A stretch of DNA of 48,882 nucleotides from Glutamicibacter uratoxydans (GCF_006539925.1 NZ_BJNY01000024.1:1-48882), one strand, 5' to 3'. Positions 26,507 to 35,320 are shown, counted from the first letter of the stretch. Made by a program: numbers and translations. The notes: generated from the letters alone by a model not told the origin.

Positions 26507-26551
26507 AATTGCCGGACGAAAACCTCGATGACTGAGGTTCGCCCGGCAATT
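26507..26551 (-). terminator. Terminator of the ABC permease operon
   Basis: AATTGCCGGaCGAAaACCTC / GAGGTTCGcCCGGCAATT with a 7-nt loop, about 30 bp after the FtsX-like gene stop on the minus strand. On that strand the stem is followed by TTTCTTGTT, a modest T-rich tail. Confidence 0.75.
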
Positions 26552-26579
26552 CATTCCTTGGCACTATGCAGTTTTTGTT

Positions 26580-27905
26580 TTAGTCCTTGGCCACCAGCAA
26601 TCTCTGCGGGTTCGCCACGGTGATCGATACGCGGACCAGCAGCAGGCCCAAGATCACGGCGGCAATAACCATCAGCACTGTCGTGGGCTTGACCAGCACC
26701 GCAATGCCCGCCAAGGGGAGAACCAGGATTGCTGAAGCAATGGCGAAGCCAATCGAAGCTGTCAGCGCGGGAATCATCAAGGACTTGGTCCGCGCAGAAT
26801 TCATGACCTTGTAGCTCATGCCCAGGCGGTGCAGCCCGTCATAGAGCTCGGCCCGGTCAAGGGTGGACGCGCTCTGCGTGATGGCCGCAGAAGCCGCCAC
26901 GCAGATGAAGGCAATGGCCAAGGTAAGCAGCACGCCGGTGAGCACATCAGCGCTCAGGTACCGCATCCAGCCCGGCTCCGAAGCTTCCCCGGCGCCCATG
27001 CCCATGAGCGCAGCCCCGCTGCCGCCAACCACCGCCACGAAGGACGCCATGGCAACGCCGGAGACCTGGCGCCAGGACTGGGCTGGGTTTTCCAGAATCA
27101 TGCGTGCGGCCAGCAGCTGGTCGGGAGTCTGAGCCTTGTTGAGCTTGCTGTTGCCCACCCGTGCCACCAGCCATGGACCAACAAGGTTCAGCACCAGCAG
27201 TCCCAGGCCGAAGCCACCGACAATCACCACGATGATGGTGACGAAGTCCTGGGCAATGGCTGCCACGTTGTTCAGCACAAAGTAAAGCACTGCAATCACG
27301 CCGACGGTGACCAGTGCACGAATCCAGCTGGGCACCGGAACGTTCTGCCGGGTGGCAACCGCCAGCGGGGTGATGACCAGCTTGCGAAGTCCAGCCACGG
27401 CGCTGACAACTGCCAGCAGCACCACGGTGAGCACGGCGAGCGCTACAACCCACACCGGCAGATAGATGGCGCTGCCAATCGGGGCTCCCTGGAACTGGAT
27501 CATGGAGACCAGCGGCGAGGTGGCGAGGTAGAGCACTACGCCGGCCAGCGCACCTGCCAGCGCCGTGCCGGCGGCCTGGATCATGGCGATCTGGCTGATC
27601 TGGGTGCCGGTGGATCCCAGCAGGCGCAGCGAAGACAGCGCGCGGTCCTGGGTGCGGGCCGAGAGCCGCGCGGCGGCGGCGCCCAGCACCACCAGCGGAA
27701 CAATGAGCAGCACCAGGGCAAAGGCCGCCAGCGGCAGGTACATGCCCTGGGCTTCGGGTTCAAAGCTGGTGAAGGAGTAGGCTCCGCCCAGCACGATCAG
27801 CAGCACTGCGCTGACCATGGCGTAGGCGCTGACGGTGAGCAGCTGCGGGGTACTTCGGGCCGCCGAGGGGCGCCCGATCATCCAGGCAAGGTGCAGGGTG
27901 TTCAT
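26580..27905 (-). CDS. FtsX-like ABC transporter permease
   Basis: 441-aa membrane protein with about eight to ten hydrophobic segments in two FtsX-type halves: LSARTQDRALSSLRLLGSTGTQISQIAMIQAAGTALAG in the first half and STLDRAELYDGLHRLGMSYKVMNSARTKSLMIPALTASIGFA in the second. These are the characteristic cytoplasmic coupling segments (R-x-x-x-L-x-x-L-G) of type VII ABC transporters. It lacks the large extracellular domain of MacB or BceB. The ATG overlaps the stop of the ATPase gene by 4 bp, so they are translated together. Likely role: peptide or antibiotic export/resistance or lipoprotein-like handling; the substrate is unknown. Confidence 0.87.
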   Translation of the reverse strand: MNTLHLAWMIGRPSAARSTPQLLTVSAYAMVSAVLLIVLGGAYSFTSFEPEAQGMYLPLAAFALVLLIVPLVVLGAAAARLSARTQDRALSSLRLLGSTGTQISQIAMIQAAGTALAGALAGVVLYLATSPLVSMIQFQGAPIGSAIYLPVWVVALAVLTVVLLAVVSAVAGLRKLVITPLAVATRQNVPVPSWIRALVTVGVIAVLYFVLNNVAAIAQDFVTIIVVIVGGFGLGLLVLNLVGPWLVARVGNSKLNKAQTPDQLLAARMILENPAQSWRQVSGVAMASFVAVVGGSGAALMGMGAGEASEPGWMRYLSADVLTGVLLTLAIAFICVAASAAITQSASTLDRAELYDGLHRLGMSYKVMNSARTKSLMIPALTASIGFAIASAILVLPLAGIAVLVKPTTVLMVIAAVILGLLLVRVSITVANPQRLLVAKD

Positions 27906-28639
27906 GACCAGCTTCCCGTCTGGCGCTGTGCGGTGGCGCTGTCGGTGACAATGTGGCCGTCTCGCAGGGTGACAATGCGGTCGCAGCGTTCTGCCACGGA
28001 ACGGTCGTGGGTGACCATGACCAGCGACTTGCCTGCACCCACGGTAGCTTCCAGCAGGATGTCCAGTACTTCGGTGCCGGTGGTGGAGTCCAGTGCTCCG
28101 GTGGGTTCGTCGGCGAAGACCACGCCGGCGCCGGTGACCTTGGCGCGGGCAATGGCCACACGCTGCTGCTGGCCGCCGGAGAGCTGGCCGATGCGGCGCT
28201 GTTCCATGCCGGCAAGCCCCAGCTGGGCCAATGCCTGGGCGGCGCGGTCCATGGCGGCGGCGCGCTGCACCCCGTTGATCATCAAAGCCATGGCGACGTT
28301 TTCAATCGCGGTGAGCTCCGGGATGAGCAGGCCTGACTGGAAGACGAAGCCGAAGGCTTCGCGGCGCAGCTTGGTGCGCGCCTTGTCGTTCAGGGTTTCA
28401 ACCTGCACGTTGTTGTAGCCGGGCAGGTTCAGGGTGATGCGCCCGGCATCTGGCAGTTCGATTCCTGCCAGCGCATGCAGCAGAGTGGACTTGCCCGAGC
28501 CAGAGGGGCCCATGATTGCCAGCGACTGGCCAAGCTGGATGTTGAGGTCGACCCCGCCTAAGGCGACGGTGGTTCCGAAGCTGCGGAACAGCCCGTGGGC
28601 TGCGATGACTGGTGGTAGTCCCAAGGAATTTTCTAGCAT
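27902..28639 (-). CDS. ABC transporter ATP-binding protein (LolD/MacB type)
   Basis: 245-aa ATPase of the LolD/MacB/BceA family. Walker A is GPSGSGKST (about 44-52), the Q-loop FVFQSGLLIPELTAIENV, the signature LSGGQQQRVAIARA, Walker B VVFADEPTGALDS and the switch histidine VMVTHD. The FADEPTGALD motif is typical for ATPases paired with FtsX-like permeases, and the partner gene overlaps it by 4 bp downstream. Together they make a two-gene operon with a terminator after the permease. The start is ATG 28639 with GGAG very close upstream. Confidence 0.93.
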   Translation of the reverse strand: MLENSLGLPPVIAAHGLFRSFGTTVALGGVDLNIQLGQSLAIMGPSGSGKSTLLHALAGIELPDAGRITLNLPGYNNVQVETLNDKARTKLRREAFGFVFQSGLLIPELTAIENVAMALMINGVQRAAAMDRAAQALAQLGLAGMEQRRIGQLSGGQQQRVAIARAKVTGAGVVFADEPTGALDSTTGTEVLDILLEATVGAGKSLVMVTHDRSVAERCDRIVTLRDGHIVTDSATAQRQTGSWS

Positions 28640-28771
28640 GACTCCATGTTTTCAAAAGTGGCAAGACAGGGCATCGGAGAGCGGTGCGATGTTCAACCTT
28701 TGCCGGCTCATACTCTGGTAGGAGCCTTGACTATTCGGGGTTATCCCCTCGCAGGAGATGTAGTTCAGTCA

Positions 28772-29032
28772 ATGAAATTGGAACTGTACAGCCAGCCGTT
28801 CTGCGCACCGTGTGCCAGGGCCAGGACCGTGGTGCGCCGTGCGCAGGAGCTGCTGGAAGACCTTGAGGTGGAAGAGGTCAATGTGGTCCAACAGGTGCAG
28901 CGCGGCGAGCAGCTGGGAATTGTTTCCACCCCGGTGATCCGCCTGCTGGTGGATGGTGAAGAAAAATTCAGGGGCACCGATACTCCCACGCTAAACCAGC
29001 TATTGACGGCGATTGCCCGCGCTGGCGACTAG
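28772..29032 (+). CDS. Small thioredoxin/glutaredoxin-like protein
   Basis: 86-aa thioredoxin-fold protein. The redox motif C-A-P-C (Cys11-Cys14) follows the first beta strand (MKLELYSQPF), and the cis-proline loop is in STPVIRLLVDG. It resembles the minimal glutaredoxin-like/thioredoxin-3 family. The frame is open to 28646, but residues before the ATG at 28772 do not look like this fold. A GGAG site lies about 15 nt upstream, farther than usual. It is followed within 100 bp by a nuclease and then a MauE-thioredoxin fusion gene, all in the same direction. Confidence 0.82.
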   Translation: MKLELYSQPFCAPCARARTVVRRAQELLEDLEVEEVNVVQQVQRGEQLGIVSTPVIRLLVDGEEKFRGTDTPTLNQLLTAIARAGD

Positions 29033-29077
29033 TCTCACGCGGTCTTGGAGCCCAAGATGCACGGGTTCGGATCAAAA

Positions 29078-29740
29078 ATGGGGAAGAATAGACGGGTGAT
29101 AACTGTGCCCGGCGTCAACCATGAATGCTTCCATCGAGTCCTTGCCGACTCGTCAAACCGCATTGAATGGCTCAGGGCGCGAGCGCAGGGAGTCACCGCC
29201 ACCGACGTGGCCAAGCTGTCCACGGCGAAGTCGATCAAGAACGCCGCCTGGGACAAGCTCTACGGCAATGGATTCTCCGGCAACCCGTATACGGACCATG
29301 GGCGCAAGCGCGAACCGGTGATCGCCGCATGGGTGCAGGAGAACTTCAATATCTTCCCCTCCACCCAGCTTTTCCACTCTCAGGATTCACGGCTTCACTT
29401 AGCCACCCCCGACGGCCTGGGATTTGACGCGGCGGGCGTTCCGGTCTTGGCTGAAATCAAGACCACCAATAAGCCGTTCAAGAAGATCCCCAAGCACTAC
29501 CTGCGCCAGGTGCTGTGGCAGCAGCATGTGATCGGCGCCGAGCGGACCTTGTTTGTGTGGGAAGAACACGACAACTTTGTTCCGCTGCGCGATGTCCCCG
29601 AATACATGTGGGTTGAGCGCGACGATGAACTGATCAAGGATTTGATCCAGAAGGCGGAGTCATTGATCTCTGCGCTGCGCGAAGCAACAGCACGCCAAGA
29701 ACGCTACAACGACTACGGTCCGGCGGCCCTGCGCCTCTAA
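29078..29740 (+). CDS. YqaJ-family (phage recombinase-type) exonuclease
   Basis: About 220 aa. The PD-(D/E)XK nuclease core of the YqaJ family is visible: an early Glu in GRKREPVIAAW (about 79), Asp in ATPDGLGFD (about 112) and E-I-K in VLAEIKTTNK (126-128), followed by HYLRQVLWQQHVIGA, the family's helix that carries Gln and contacts DNA. YqaJ proteins in phages act with RecT-like annealing proteins as 5'-3' exonucleases. Here no annealing protein or other phage gene is nearby. The start is uncertain: ATG 29078, GTG 29096 or upstream TTG 29045. The C-terminal 40 residues are a charged helix. Confidence 0.85.
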   Translation: MGKNRRVITVPGVNHECFHRVLADSSNRIEWLRARAQGVTATDVAKLSTAKSIKNAAWDKLYGNGFSGNPYTDHGRKREPVIAAWVQENFNIFPSTQLFHSQDSRLHLATPDGLGFDAAGVPVLAEIKTTNKPFKKIPKHYLRQVLWQQHVIGAERTLFVWEEHDNFVPLRDVPEYMWVERDDELIKDLIQKAESLISALREATARQERYNDYGPAALRL

Positions 29741-29783
29741 GCTTGGAAGCAGTGCGCGTTGCACGGTTGAAAGGTAGGCGGCG

Positions 29784-30749
29784 ATGATTTGGCTTTTTGA
29801 GGTGGCCCGATGGGCCGCGGCTTCCGTGCTGGTCATCAGCGGGCTGCTTAAGCTCGGTCGCTCAGAACAGCTCTACCGCAGTTTGGGAGAACTGGGACTG
29901 CCGGCGGCTCTGCTGCGGCAGAACTGGATGAAAACCGTGATCGCTCCCTCATTCTCCTATGCCGAAATCACCATAGGCCTGGGCATGCTGCTGGTCCCAA
30001 CCCGGGTCTTCCCGCTGCTGGCCGCAGTGTTCTTTGCGGTGTTCCTGTGGGTGGTGGCCAGTGCGGTCTTCAAGGGCCGGGAAGCTTCCTGCGACTGCTT
30101 CGGCGGGTACGGCGGCGACAAGGTTTCTGCGGCGACTATTGCCCGGAACGCAGGGCTCTTGAGTATTGCGTTGCTGGGCCTAGCTGCAGCCCCGGCGCCC
30201 GCGGTATTTGCCGCGCAGCAGTGGGGACCGTGGGCGGGAATCCTGTCAGTCTTCCTGCCTTTGGCAATTGCGGTGGGACTCGTTTACTGGAGAGCCAGGA
30301 CTGCACGGAAGAAAACCCAAAACCTAGTGGATTCGCTGGTGCTGCGGGATGTCAACGGCGAGTCCCTGGAACTGCGTGAATTCTTTGACCCACCCACCTA
30401 TCTGGTGTTCTTCTCCCCCACCTGCAGCGCCTGCCACAACCTGGTCGAGCGCTTCCGCTGGTGGCCTCACGCGGTAGCAGAAGGCTTTGACCTGCAGCCG
30501 GTGTTCATTGGGAAGCCTGAAGACTTTGAAAGGATGCCAGAGTACGCGCCGCTGCTGCCCTATGCCTGGTATGACCATGGTTCGGCGGTCGCCACCGCCA
30601 TGGGGAGGAACGGCACCCCAGGTGCGGTGCGCATCGATGCCCAGCATCCGCTGGGCGAGGAGTGGAAAATCGGAGCCTACGAAATCGAGCAGTACGTGGT
30701 GCGCCCGGGATTCTTTGAACAATACGAAGCCGGGCGGGAAACCCCGTAA
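29784..30749 (+). CDS. MauE-type membrane domain fused to thioredoxin-like domain
   Basis: 321-aa membrane redox protein. Residues about 1-170 hold four to five hydrophobic helices of the MauE/DoxX type, including S-C-D-C-F-G-G (Cys103, Cys105), a motif in MauE proteins thought to take part in disulfide chemistry. Residues about 180-315 are a thioredoxin-like (TlpA/MauD) domain with C-S-A-C (Cys214-Cys217) and a TPGAVRID cis-Pro loop. MauE and MauD normally are separate proteins that mature methylamine dehydrogenase; no mau structural gene is here, so a general extracytoplasmic thiol-disulfide role is more likely. The ATG has AAAGGTAGG upstream; the stop lies in the loop of a terminator hairpin. 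Confidence 0.88.
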   Translation: MIWLFEVARWAAASVLVISGLLKLGRSEQLYRSLGELGLPAALLRQNWMKTVIAPSFSYAEITIGLGMLLVPTRVFPLLAAVFFAVFLWVVASAVFKGREASCDCFGGYGGDKVSAATIARNAGLLSIALLGLAAAPAPAVFAAQQWGPWAGILSVFLPLAIAVGLVYWRARTARKKTQNLVDSLVLRDVNGESLELREFFDPPTYLVFFSPTCSACHNLVERFRWWPHAVAEGFDLQPVFIGKPEDFERMPEYAPLLPYAWYDHGSAVATAMGRNGTPGAVRIDAQHPLGEEWKIGAYEIEQYVVRPGFFEQYEAGRETP

Positions 30750-30761
30750 GGTTTCCCGCCC
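30732..30761. terminator. Terminator with the MauE-fusion stop codon in its loop
   Basis: GGGCGGGAAACC (30732-30743) pairs perfectly with GGTTTCCCGCCC (30750-30761) around a 6-nt loop, ccgTAA, which contains the stop codon. It lies between convergent genes and serves both strands. Confidence 0.85.
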
Positions 30762-30782
30762 AGCAAAAGATCAAGCCGCAAG

Positions 30783-31880
30783 TCAGGCCGTTGGAGCACC
30801 TGGCAGCATGCGGGGATCCGGTAAGCACTCAGGGTAGCTCTGGATCAGTTCGCTCAACAGCTTCTCGCGGATCATATTGCGCAGGTCCCACAAGTCGCCG
30901 GGATTGCGCGCCGATAAAAATATGGTCACCGTTTCCAGGCCGCCCTGCACATCTGTCACATTTAGTGCATTGCGCTGGCCGTCCCACAGGTCGCTTGATT
31001 CCAGCAGTTCGGTGGTGCGCTGGCGCAGGTAGTCGATCGGCGCATTGAGCTTGAGCTGGAACACCACGTTGCCTGCAATCTCCGTGCTGCGACGCGACCA
31101 GTTCTCAAATGGAGTGGTGGTGAAGTAGGTGGAGGGAAGAATCATGCGCCGGCCATCAAGCAGCAGCACCACCACATAGGACAGGGTGATCTCTTCAATG
31201 GTGCCTCGCTCCTGCTCGACCACCACTGTGTCATCTACACGGATGGAGTCGGTGAAGGCGATCTGCAGCCCGGCGAACACGTTGGCCAAGGTTGACTGGA
31301 CCGCGAGGCCCACCACCACGGACGCCAGACCTGCCGAGGCCAGCAAGCCGGCGCCCAACGCCCTGACCTGCTCGATTGAGAGCAGCACCGCGCCGACCGC
31401 CACGATGCACAGCACCGCGATGATCACCCGGCGCAGCAGCCCCACCTGGGTCTGCACCTTGGCGAGCTTGCGCCCCGAGCCGAAGCGGGCTTCCACCCGG
31501 ACCAGCAGCACCTCTTCAATAACCCGGATAATGCTGATGATCAGCCAGGTGAGGAAGAAGACCAATATCGCAAGGACGACGAACTGCCACCCGTTGTACC
31601 AGGTCATATTCCGGTAGAAGATGGCCAAAGCCGACTTGGCGATAATCGAGGTCACTGTGCCGAAGAACGGCAGCCGGGTTGAGTTCACATGGCTCTTGGC
31701 CGCTCCCATCCGCGCGAGGATCCGGCGCGAGACGGAGGAGAACACAAAGGTGAGGGCGGCTGCCACCACGGCACCAATTGCAATCACCACCCAGAATTGC
31801 AACGTTTCGGGGAGGAAGCTTGATGCTTTAACGACGTCTTGGACAGTCTCGTCGATAGGCGCAACAGGGGTTTCAGTCAT
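30783..31880 (-). CDS. MscS-family mechanosensitive channel
   Basis: 365-aa small-conductance mechanosensitive channel subunit. After two to three N-terminal helices comes the pore-lining helix with the small-residue pattern GAGLLASAGLASVVVGLAVQSTLANVFAGLQIAFT (about residues 200-235), the hallmark of MscS. Then the beta domain (RVDDTVVVEQERGTIEEITLSYVVV, GRRMILPSTYFTTTPFENWSR) and a C-terminal alpha/beta domain. Such channels open on hypo-osmotic shock to release solutes. The ATG 31880 lacks an obvious ribosome-binding site. It is convergent with the MauE fusion gene and divergent from the AMIN-like gene. Confidence 0.93.
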   Translation of the reverse strand: MTETPVAPIDETVQDVVKASSFLPETLQFWVVIAIGAVVAAALTFVFSSVSRRILARMGAAKSHVNSTRLPFFGTVTSIIAKSALAIFYRNMTWYNGWQFVVLAILVFFLTWLIISIIRVIEEVLLVRVEARFGSGRKLAKVQTQVGLLRRVIIAVLCIVAVGAVLLSIEQVRALGAGLLASAGLASVVVGLAVQSTLANVFAGLQIAFTDSIRVDDTVVVEQERGTIEEITLSYVVVLLLDGRRMILPSTYFTTTPFENWSRRSTEIAGNVVFQLKLNAPIDYLRQRTTELLESSDLWDGQRNALNVTDVQGGLETVTIFLSARNPGDLWDLRNMIREKLLSELIQSYPECLPDPRMLPGAPTA

Positions 31881-32083
31881 CCATTAAGCATGTCATAGCC
31901 CTCTTGCCGAAGCCTGTGTATCCCCTTGTGTGATTCCAAACGTTGGGCCCGCGATTACGGTTGAACAACAGTAGCGTTCCAATTTTTCTTGGCCCTTGAA
32001 AACACAAGTGCGGCGCGCTGAACTAATCTGACCGGCATGGCAAATGCTGGGTGTTGCAGTAGAAGAAAGCAGGTGTTTTTACG

Positions 32084-32638
32084 TTGCATCGACCAAAGTT
32101 TGCACTACTCGCTGCCGCAGCTACCGCCGCACTGTTGGCTCTCACCCCGGGAGCCGCGGCGGCGCCAACCAGTCTGGCCGCCACCAGCACTGCGGCATCA
32201 ACTTGTCCAACCGTTGCGTGGGGTTCACTGGCCAAGACTAAGACATTGTCCACGACCTCGCAGATTTTCAATGTCCGCACCGGGCAGCACAGCTGCTACG
32301 ACAGGATGGTCATTGATCTCAAAGCCAAGCCAGCAGGATTCAGCGTGAAGTATGTTGACACCCTGCGGGGCATTGCCTCGGGCCTGCCGGTGCGCACTAC
32401 CGGCGGCGCCAATTTGCAGATCCTCATCCATGCTCCAGTCAGCGCTTCCTACTCGCCAGGGGCCACGGTGAAGAACCTTGGCTACAGCACCTTCAAGCAG
32501 CAGGTCTGGCTGGGAAGCTTTGAAGGGGAAACGATGCTCGGCATCTCCACCCGTGCACGTTTGCCCATGCGGGCTTTCCTGCTTGATGGCCCGGGAACTG
32601 GTTCAAGGCTGGTGATTGATGTCGCCCATCATTGGTAA
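32084..32638 (+). CDS. Secreted AMIN-like domain protein
   Basis: 184-aa secreted protein. The N-terminus is a Sec signal peptide (MHRPK then an Ala/Leu core, likely cleaved near AAAA-AP, about residue 26). The mature part matches the AMIN-like domain family of actinobacteria: CPTVAWGSL near the start, SCYDRMVIDL (Cys41 and Cys71 could pair), GISTRARLPMRAFLLDGPG and a final RLVIDVAHHW. These domains are related to AMIN domains that bind cell-wall polysaccharides, so a role at the envelope is likely. Start is TTG at 32084 with AGG about 10 nt upstream; no in-frame ATG precedes it. Confidence 0.85.
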   Translation: MHRPKFALLAAAATAALLALTPGAAAAPTSLAATSTAASTCPTVAWGSLAKTKTLSTTSQIFNVRTGQHSCYDRMVIDLKAKPAGFSVKYVDTLRGIASGLPVRTTGGANLQILIHAPVSASYSPGATVKNLGYSTFKQQVWLGSFEGETMLGISTRARLPMRAFLLDGPGTGSRLVIDVAHHW

Positions 32639-32731
32639 GCACCACAGGTAATTCGAGCCGTTCGCCACTTTTTGATGACGTTCCGCGTAACACCCGGTCA
32701 ACCTGCTGAAGAATGTGCCACGATGCTATGT

Positions 32732-33730
32732 ATGAGCAGCACATTTGCCTATCAGCAGGTTGACGTTTTTGCGCCCACGGCCTTCAACGGCAACGGCCTT
32801 GCAGTCGTCTTTGACGCTGATGATCTCAGCGACGACCAGATGCAGCGTTTTGCCCAGTGGATCAACATGGCGGAGACCGCGTTCTTTGTTGAACCCACCG
32901 ATGAAGAAGCAGACTATGCAATCCGCATCTTCACGCCCACCACCGAGCTGCCCTTCGCCGGCCACCCCACACTGGGAGCCGCGCACGCATGGCTGGCCGC
33001 CGGCGGCGAACCAGGCCCGAGCGGACATCTTGTCCAGCAGTGCCAGGGCGGGCTGATCAGGCTGCGCGTAGAACGCGAGGCAAGTGAAGAGCACTCGGCC
33101 CGCATTGCCTTCCTGGCTCCCCCGCTGACCCGTTCGGGCCCCTTGGAGCCGGATGTGCTGCAGTGGGCCATTGCAGGGCTGGGGCTGCACCCGGATGACG
33201 TGGTGGACCATGCGTGGCTGGCCAACGGACCACAGCCTGCCGGGCTGGTCCTGCGCGATGCAGATTTGGTGCTTGCCATCGAGCCCGACTACGAAGCTTT
33301 GGAAGGCCTGGAAGTCGGAGTAATCGGCCCCTACACCGCCTCCAGCGTTTCCTTCGGCACCTGGCAGCCGCGCGAATCGGTGATGCCGCGCATTTCCGGC
33401 ACCCGCGAAGAGCTGCGCCCTTTGGATTCTTCGGACCTTGAGCGTTCCGAGGAGCGCTTCGGCTCGGTGGTGCTGCAGCCGCCGGCAGATTTCGAGGTGC
33501 GCAACTTTGTTCCCGGCGAGGCGGTGCCAGAAGACCCTGCCACCGGCAGCCTGAATGCAGCCTTCGGCATTTGGCTGACCGAATCAGGCTATGCACCGCA
33601 GCGCTACACGGTGCGCCAAGGTACCCGGGTGGGACGCAACGCCATTTTGCATGTCGAGGCGGACGACCAGGGAGTGTGGGTCAGCGGAGATATTGTCACA
33701 CGGGTTAACGGAACTGTGAGTTTCGACTAA
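32732..33730 (+). CDS. PhzF family phenazine biosynthesis-like isomerase
   Basis: 332-aa PhzF/YddE-type protein with the two-fold diaminopimelate epimerase-like architecture. The N-terminal half has FAPTAFNGNGLAV, the catalytic Glu48 in NMAETAFF and GHPTLGAAH; the C-terminal half has the DPATGSLNAAFG loop. In PhzF the Glu isomerises dihydro-3-hydroxyanthranilate; most bacterial homologues have unknown substrates, and no phenazine genes are nearby. The frame is open 20 codons upstream to 32672, but the ATG at 32732 fits the family N-terminus (AYQQVDVFA). No Shine-Dalgarno site is seen, so it may be leaderless. It is likely monocistronic. Confidence 0.9.
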   Translation: MSSTFAYQQVDVFAPTAFNGNGLAVVFDADDLSDDQMQRFAQWINMAETAFFVEPTDEEADYAIRIFTPTTELPFAGHPTLGAAHAWLAAGGEPGPSGHLVQQCQGGLIRLRVEREASEEHSARIAFLAPPLTRSGPLEPDVLQWAIAGLGLHPDDVVDHAWLANGPQPAGLVLRDADLVLAIEPDYEALEGLEVGVIGPYTASSVSFGTWQPRESVMPRISGTREELRPLDSSDLERSEERFGSVVLQPPADFEVRNFVPGEAVPEDPATGSLNAAFGIWLTESGYAPQRYTVRQGTRVGRNAILHVEADDQGVWVSGDIVTRVNGTVSFD

Positions 33731-33756
33731 TTTCCCATTGATAGAGAACCTATCTA

Positions 33757-33785
33757 TGTTCTCCAAGCTGTGAAAGCACTAGTCT
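33757..33785 (+). promoter_or_regulatory. Leaderless promoter of the MFS efflux gene
   Basis: TAGTCT (33780-33785) lies 6 nt before the GTG start at 33792, with a weak -35 (TGTTCT, 33757-33762) 17 bp upstream. There is no ribosome-binding site. Confidence 0.5.
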
Positions 33786-33791
33786 TGACCA

Positions 33792-35255
33792 GTGCCACAA
33801 TCTGTAAATCCCGAAATCGAATTCGATAAGAAGGCCGCATGGAATGCCCTCTGGGCATTGGTCATTGGCTTCTTCATGATCCTTCTGGACACCACCATCG
33901 TGTCCACCGCCATGCCCGCCATTATGGGTGCCCTTGATGCCGATATCTCCGGCATCCTGTGGATCAACAGCGCCTATCTGCTGACCTTTGCTGTACCCCT
34001 ACTGGTGACCGGCCGCCTGGGCGACAGGTTCGGCCCGCGCAATATCTACCTGATCGGCATGGTGATCTTCACCCTCGCCTCACTGTGGAGCGGCCTGTCC
34101 ACTACCTTGGCTTCCCTGGTCTTCGCCCGCGCGGTACAGGGCCTAGGCGCTGCGATGATTTCCCCACAGTCAATGACCCTGATTACCCGCATGTTCCCGT
34201 ACGCGCACCGCGGTGCCGCCATGGGCTTGTGGGGAGCGGTGGCAGGCATTGCTTCGCTGGTCGGTCCGATTGCCGGCGGCCTGCTCGTGGACTCGGCAGG
34301 CTGGGAGTGGATCTTCTTCATCAACGTGCCGATTGCCGTACTGAGCATTTTTATGGTGCTCAAGTTCGTTCCGAAGCTTGAACCGCAGGCCCACTCCTTT
34401 GACTGGATCGGTGTGGCACTCTCAGCAATTGGCATGTTCTGCCTGGTCTATGGCATCCAGGAAGGCGACTCCAGCAACTGGCAACCGTTTATCGGCCCCT
34501 TCGGCTCTTGGCACCTGATCGTCTTTGGCATTCTGATGATGGTTGTTTTCGTCTGGTGGCAGTCCAAGACCAAGAGCGAACCGCTGGTTCCGCTGCGCCT
34601 GTTCAAGGTCCGGAACTTCACCCTGGCGAACATTTCGATCACCTTCATGGGCCTGGTCATTGCAACGATCAGCCTGCCGATGGTGTTCTTCCTGCAGAGC
34701 GTCCGCGGGTTGACTCCTACCGAGTCGGCCTTGATGATCTCCCCTATGGCGATTGTCGGCATCTTCTTGGCTCCGCCGCTGGGCAAGGCCATCAACAAGG
34801 TCAACCCGCGTACCTTCGCCCTGCCGGGCTTCGTGCTGCTGGGCGGCGGCACCATTGCCTACGCACTGATGATGCACGCAGATATCCCGCTGTGGACACT
34901 GCTGATTCCTTCGGCGGTCCAGGGCGTCGGCTCGGCAATGATCTGGCCGTCGCTCTCCCTGGCTGCCACCCGCGACCTGACCGCCAGCGATGCCGGTGCA
35001 GGTTCAGGCATCTACAACACCACCCGGCAGATCGGTTCGGTGCTCGGCTCCGCGTTGATCGCGTTCATGATGGATTCGCGCGTGGCGGCGGAAATCGCCA
35101 AGCTGGATCAACCGGCCGACCAGTCGGCGATCTTTGAAGCCACCTCAGTGGGCTTGGGCCAGGCGCTGCTACTGCCGGGCATCGTGGCAGTTGCCGCGAT
35201 CCTGTCGGTGTTGTTCTTCAAGTCCCACCCGCTGGATAACAAGGCTGGGCACTAA
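33792..35255 (+). CDS. DHA2-family MFS drug efflux transporter
   Basis: 487-aa proton antiporter with about 14 hydrophobic segments (EmrB/QacA, DHA2 family). Landmarks: LDTTIVSTAMPAI in helix 1, motif A in the first loop (GRLGDRFGPRNIYL), motif C in helix 5 (AGIASLVGPIAGGLL) and the WIFFINVPI segment of helix 6. It should export lipophilic cations or drugs, or possibly siderophores or metabolites. Start is GTG 33792 with a -10 element 6 nt upstream, indicating a leaderless message. A strong terminator follows directly, so it is monocistronic. No adjacent dedicated regulator is seen. Confidence 0.93.
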   Translation: MPQSVNPEIEFDKKAAWNALWALVIGFFMILLDTTIVSTAMPAIMGALDADISGILWINSAYLLTFAVPLLVTGRLGDRFGPRNIYLIGMVIFTLASLWSGLSTTLASLVFARAVQGLGAAMISPQSMTLITRMFPYAHRGAAMGLWGAVAGIASLVGPIAGGLLVDSAGWEWIFFINVPIAVLSIFMVLKFVPKLEPQAHSFDWIGVALSAIGMFCLVYGIQEGDSSNWQPFIGPFGSWHLIVFGILMMVVFVWWQSKTKSEPLVPLRLFKVRNFTLANISITFMGLVIATISLPMVFFLQSVRGLTPTESALMISPMAIVGIFLAPPLGKAINKVNPRTFALPGFVLLGGGTIAYALMMHADIPLWTLLIPSAVQGVGSAMIWPSLSLAATRDLTASDAGAGSGIYNTTRQIGSVLGSALIAFMMDSRVAAEIAKLDQPADQSAIFEATSVGLGQALLLPGIVAVAAILSVLFFKSHPLDNKAGH

Positions 35256-35273
35256 AGGGATAATTGTTCGCGA

Positions 35274-35320
35274 TAGCTGGGGATCGAAATTTCTCGTCGG
35301 TCCCCAGCTACTTTGTTTTT
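35274..35320 (+). terminator. Intrinsic terminator of the MFS gene
   Basis: TAGCTGGGGA / TCCCCAGCTA, a perfect 10-bp stem with a 17-nt loop, followed by CTTTGTTTTT. It lies 18 bp after the stop codon. The remaining 35321-35466 shows no gene. Confidence 0.9.

Noticed and set aside
26829-28418. 529-codon plus-strand frame opposite the ABC permease and ATPase genes
   Set aside because: Antisense to two convincing genes with intact motifs, with Gln/His-rich shadow composition.
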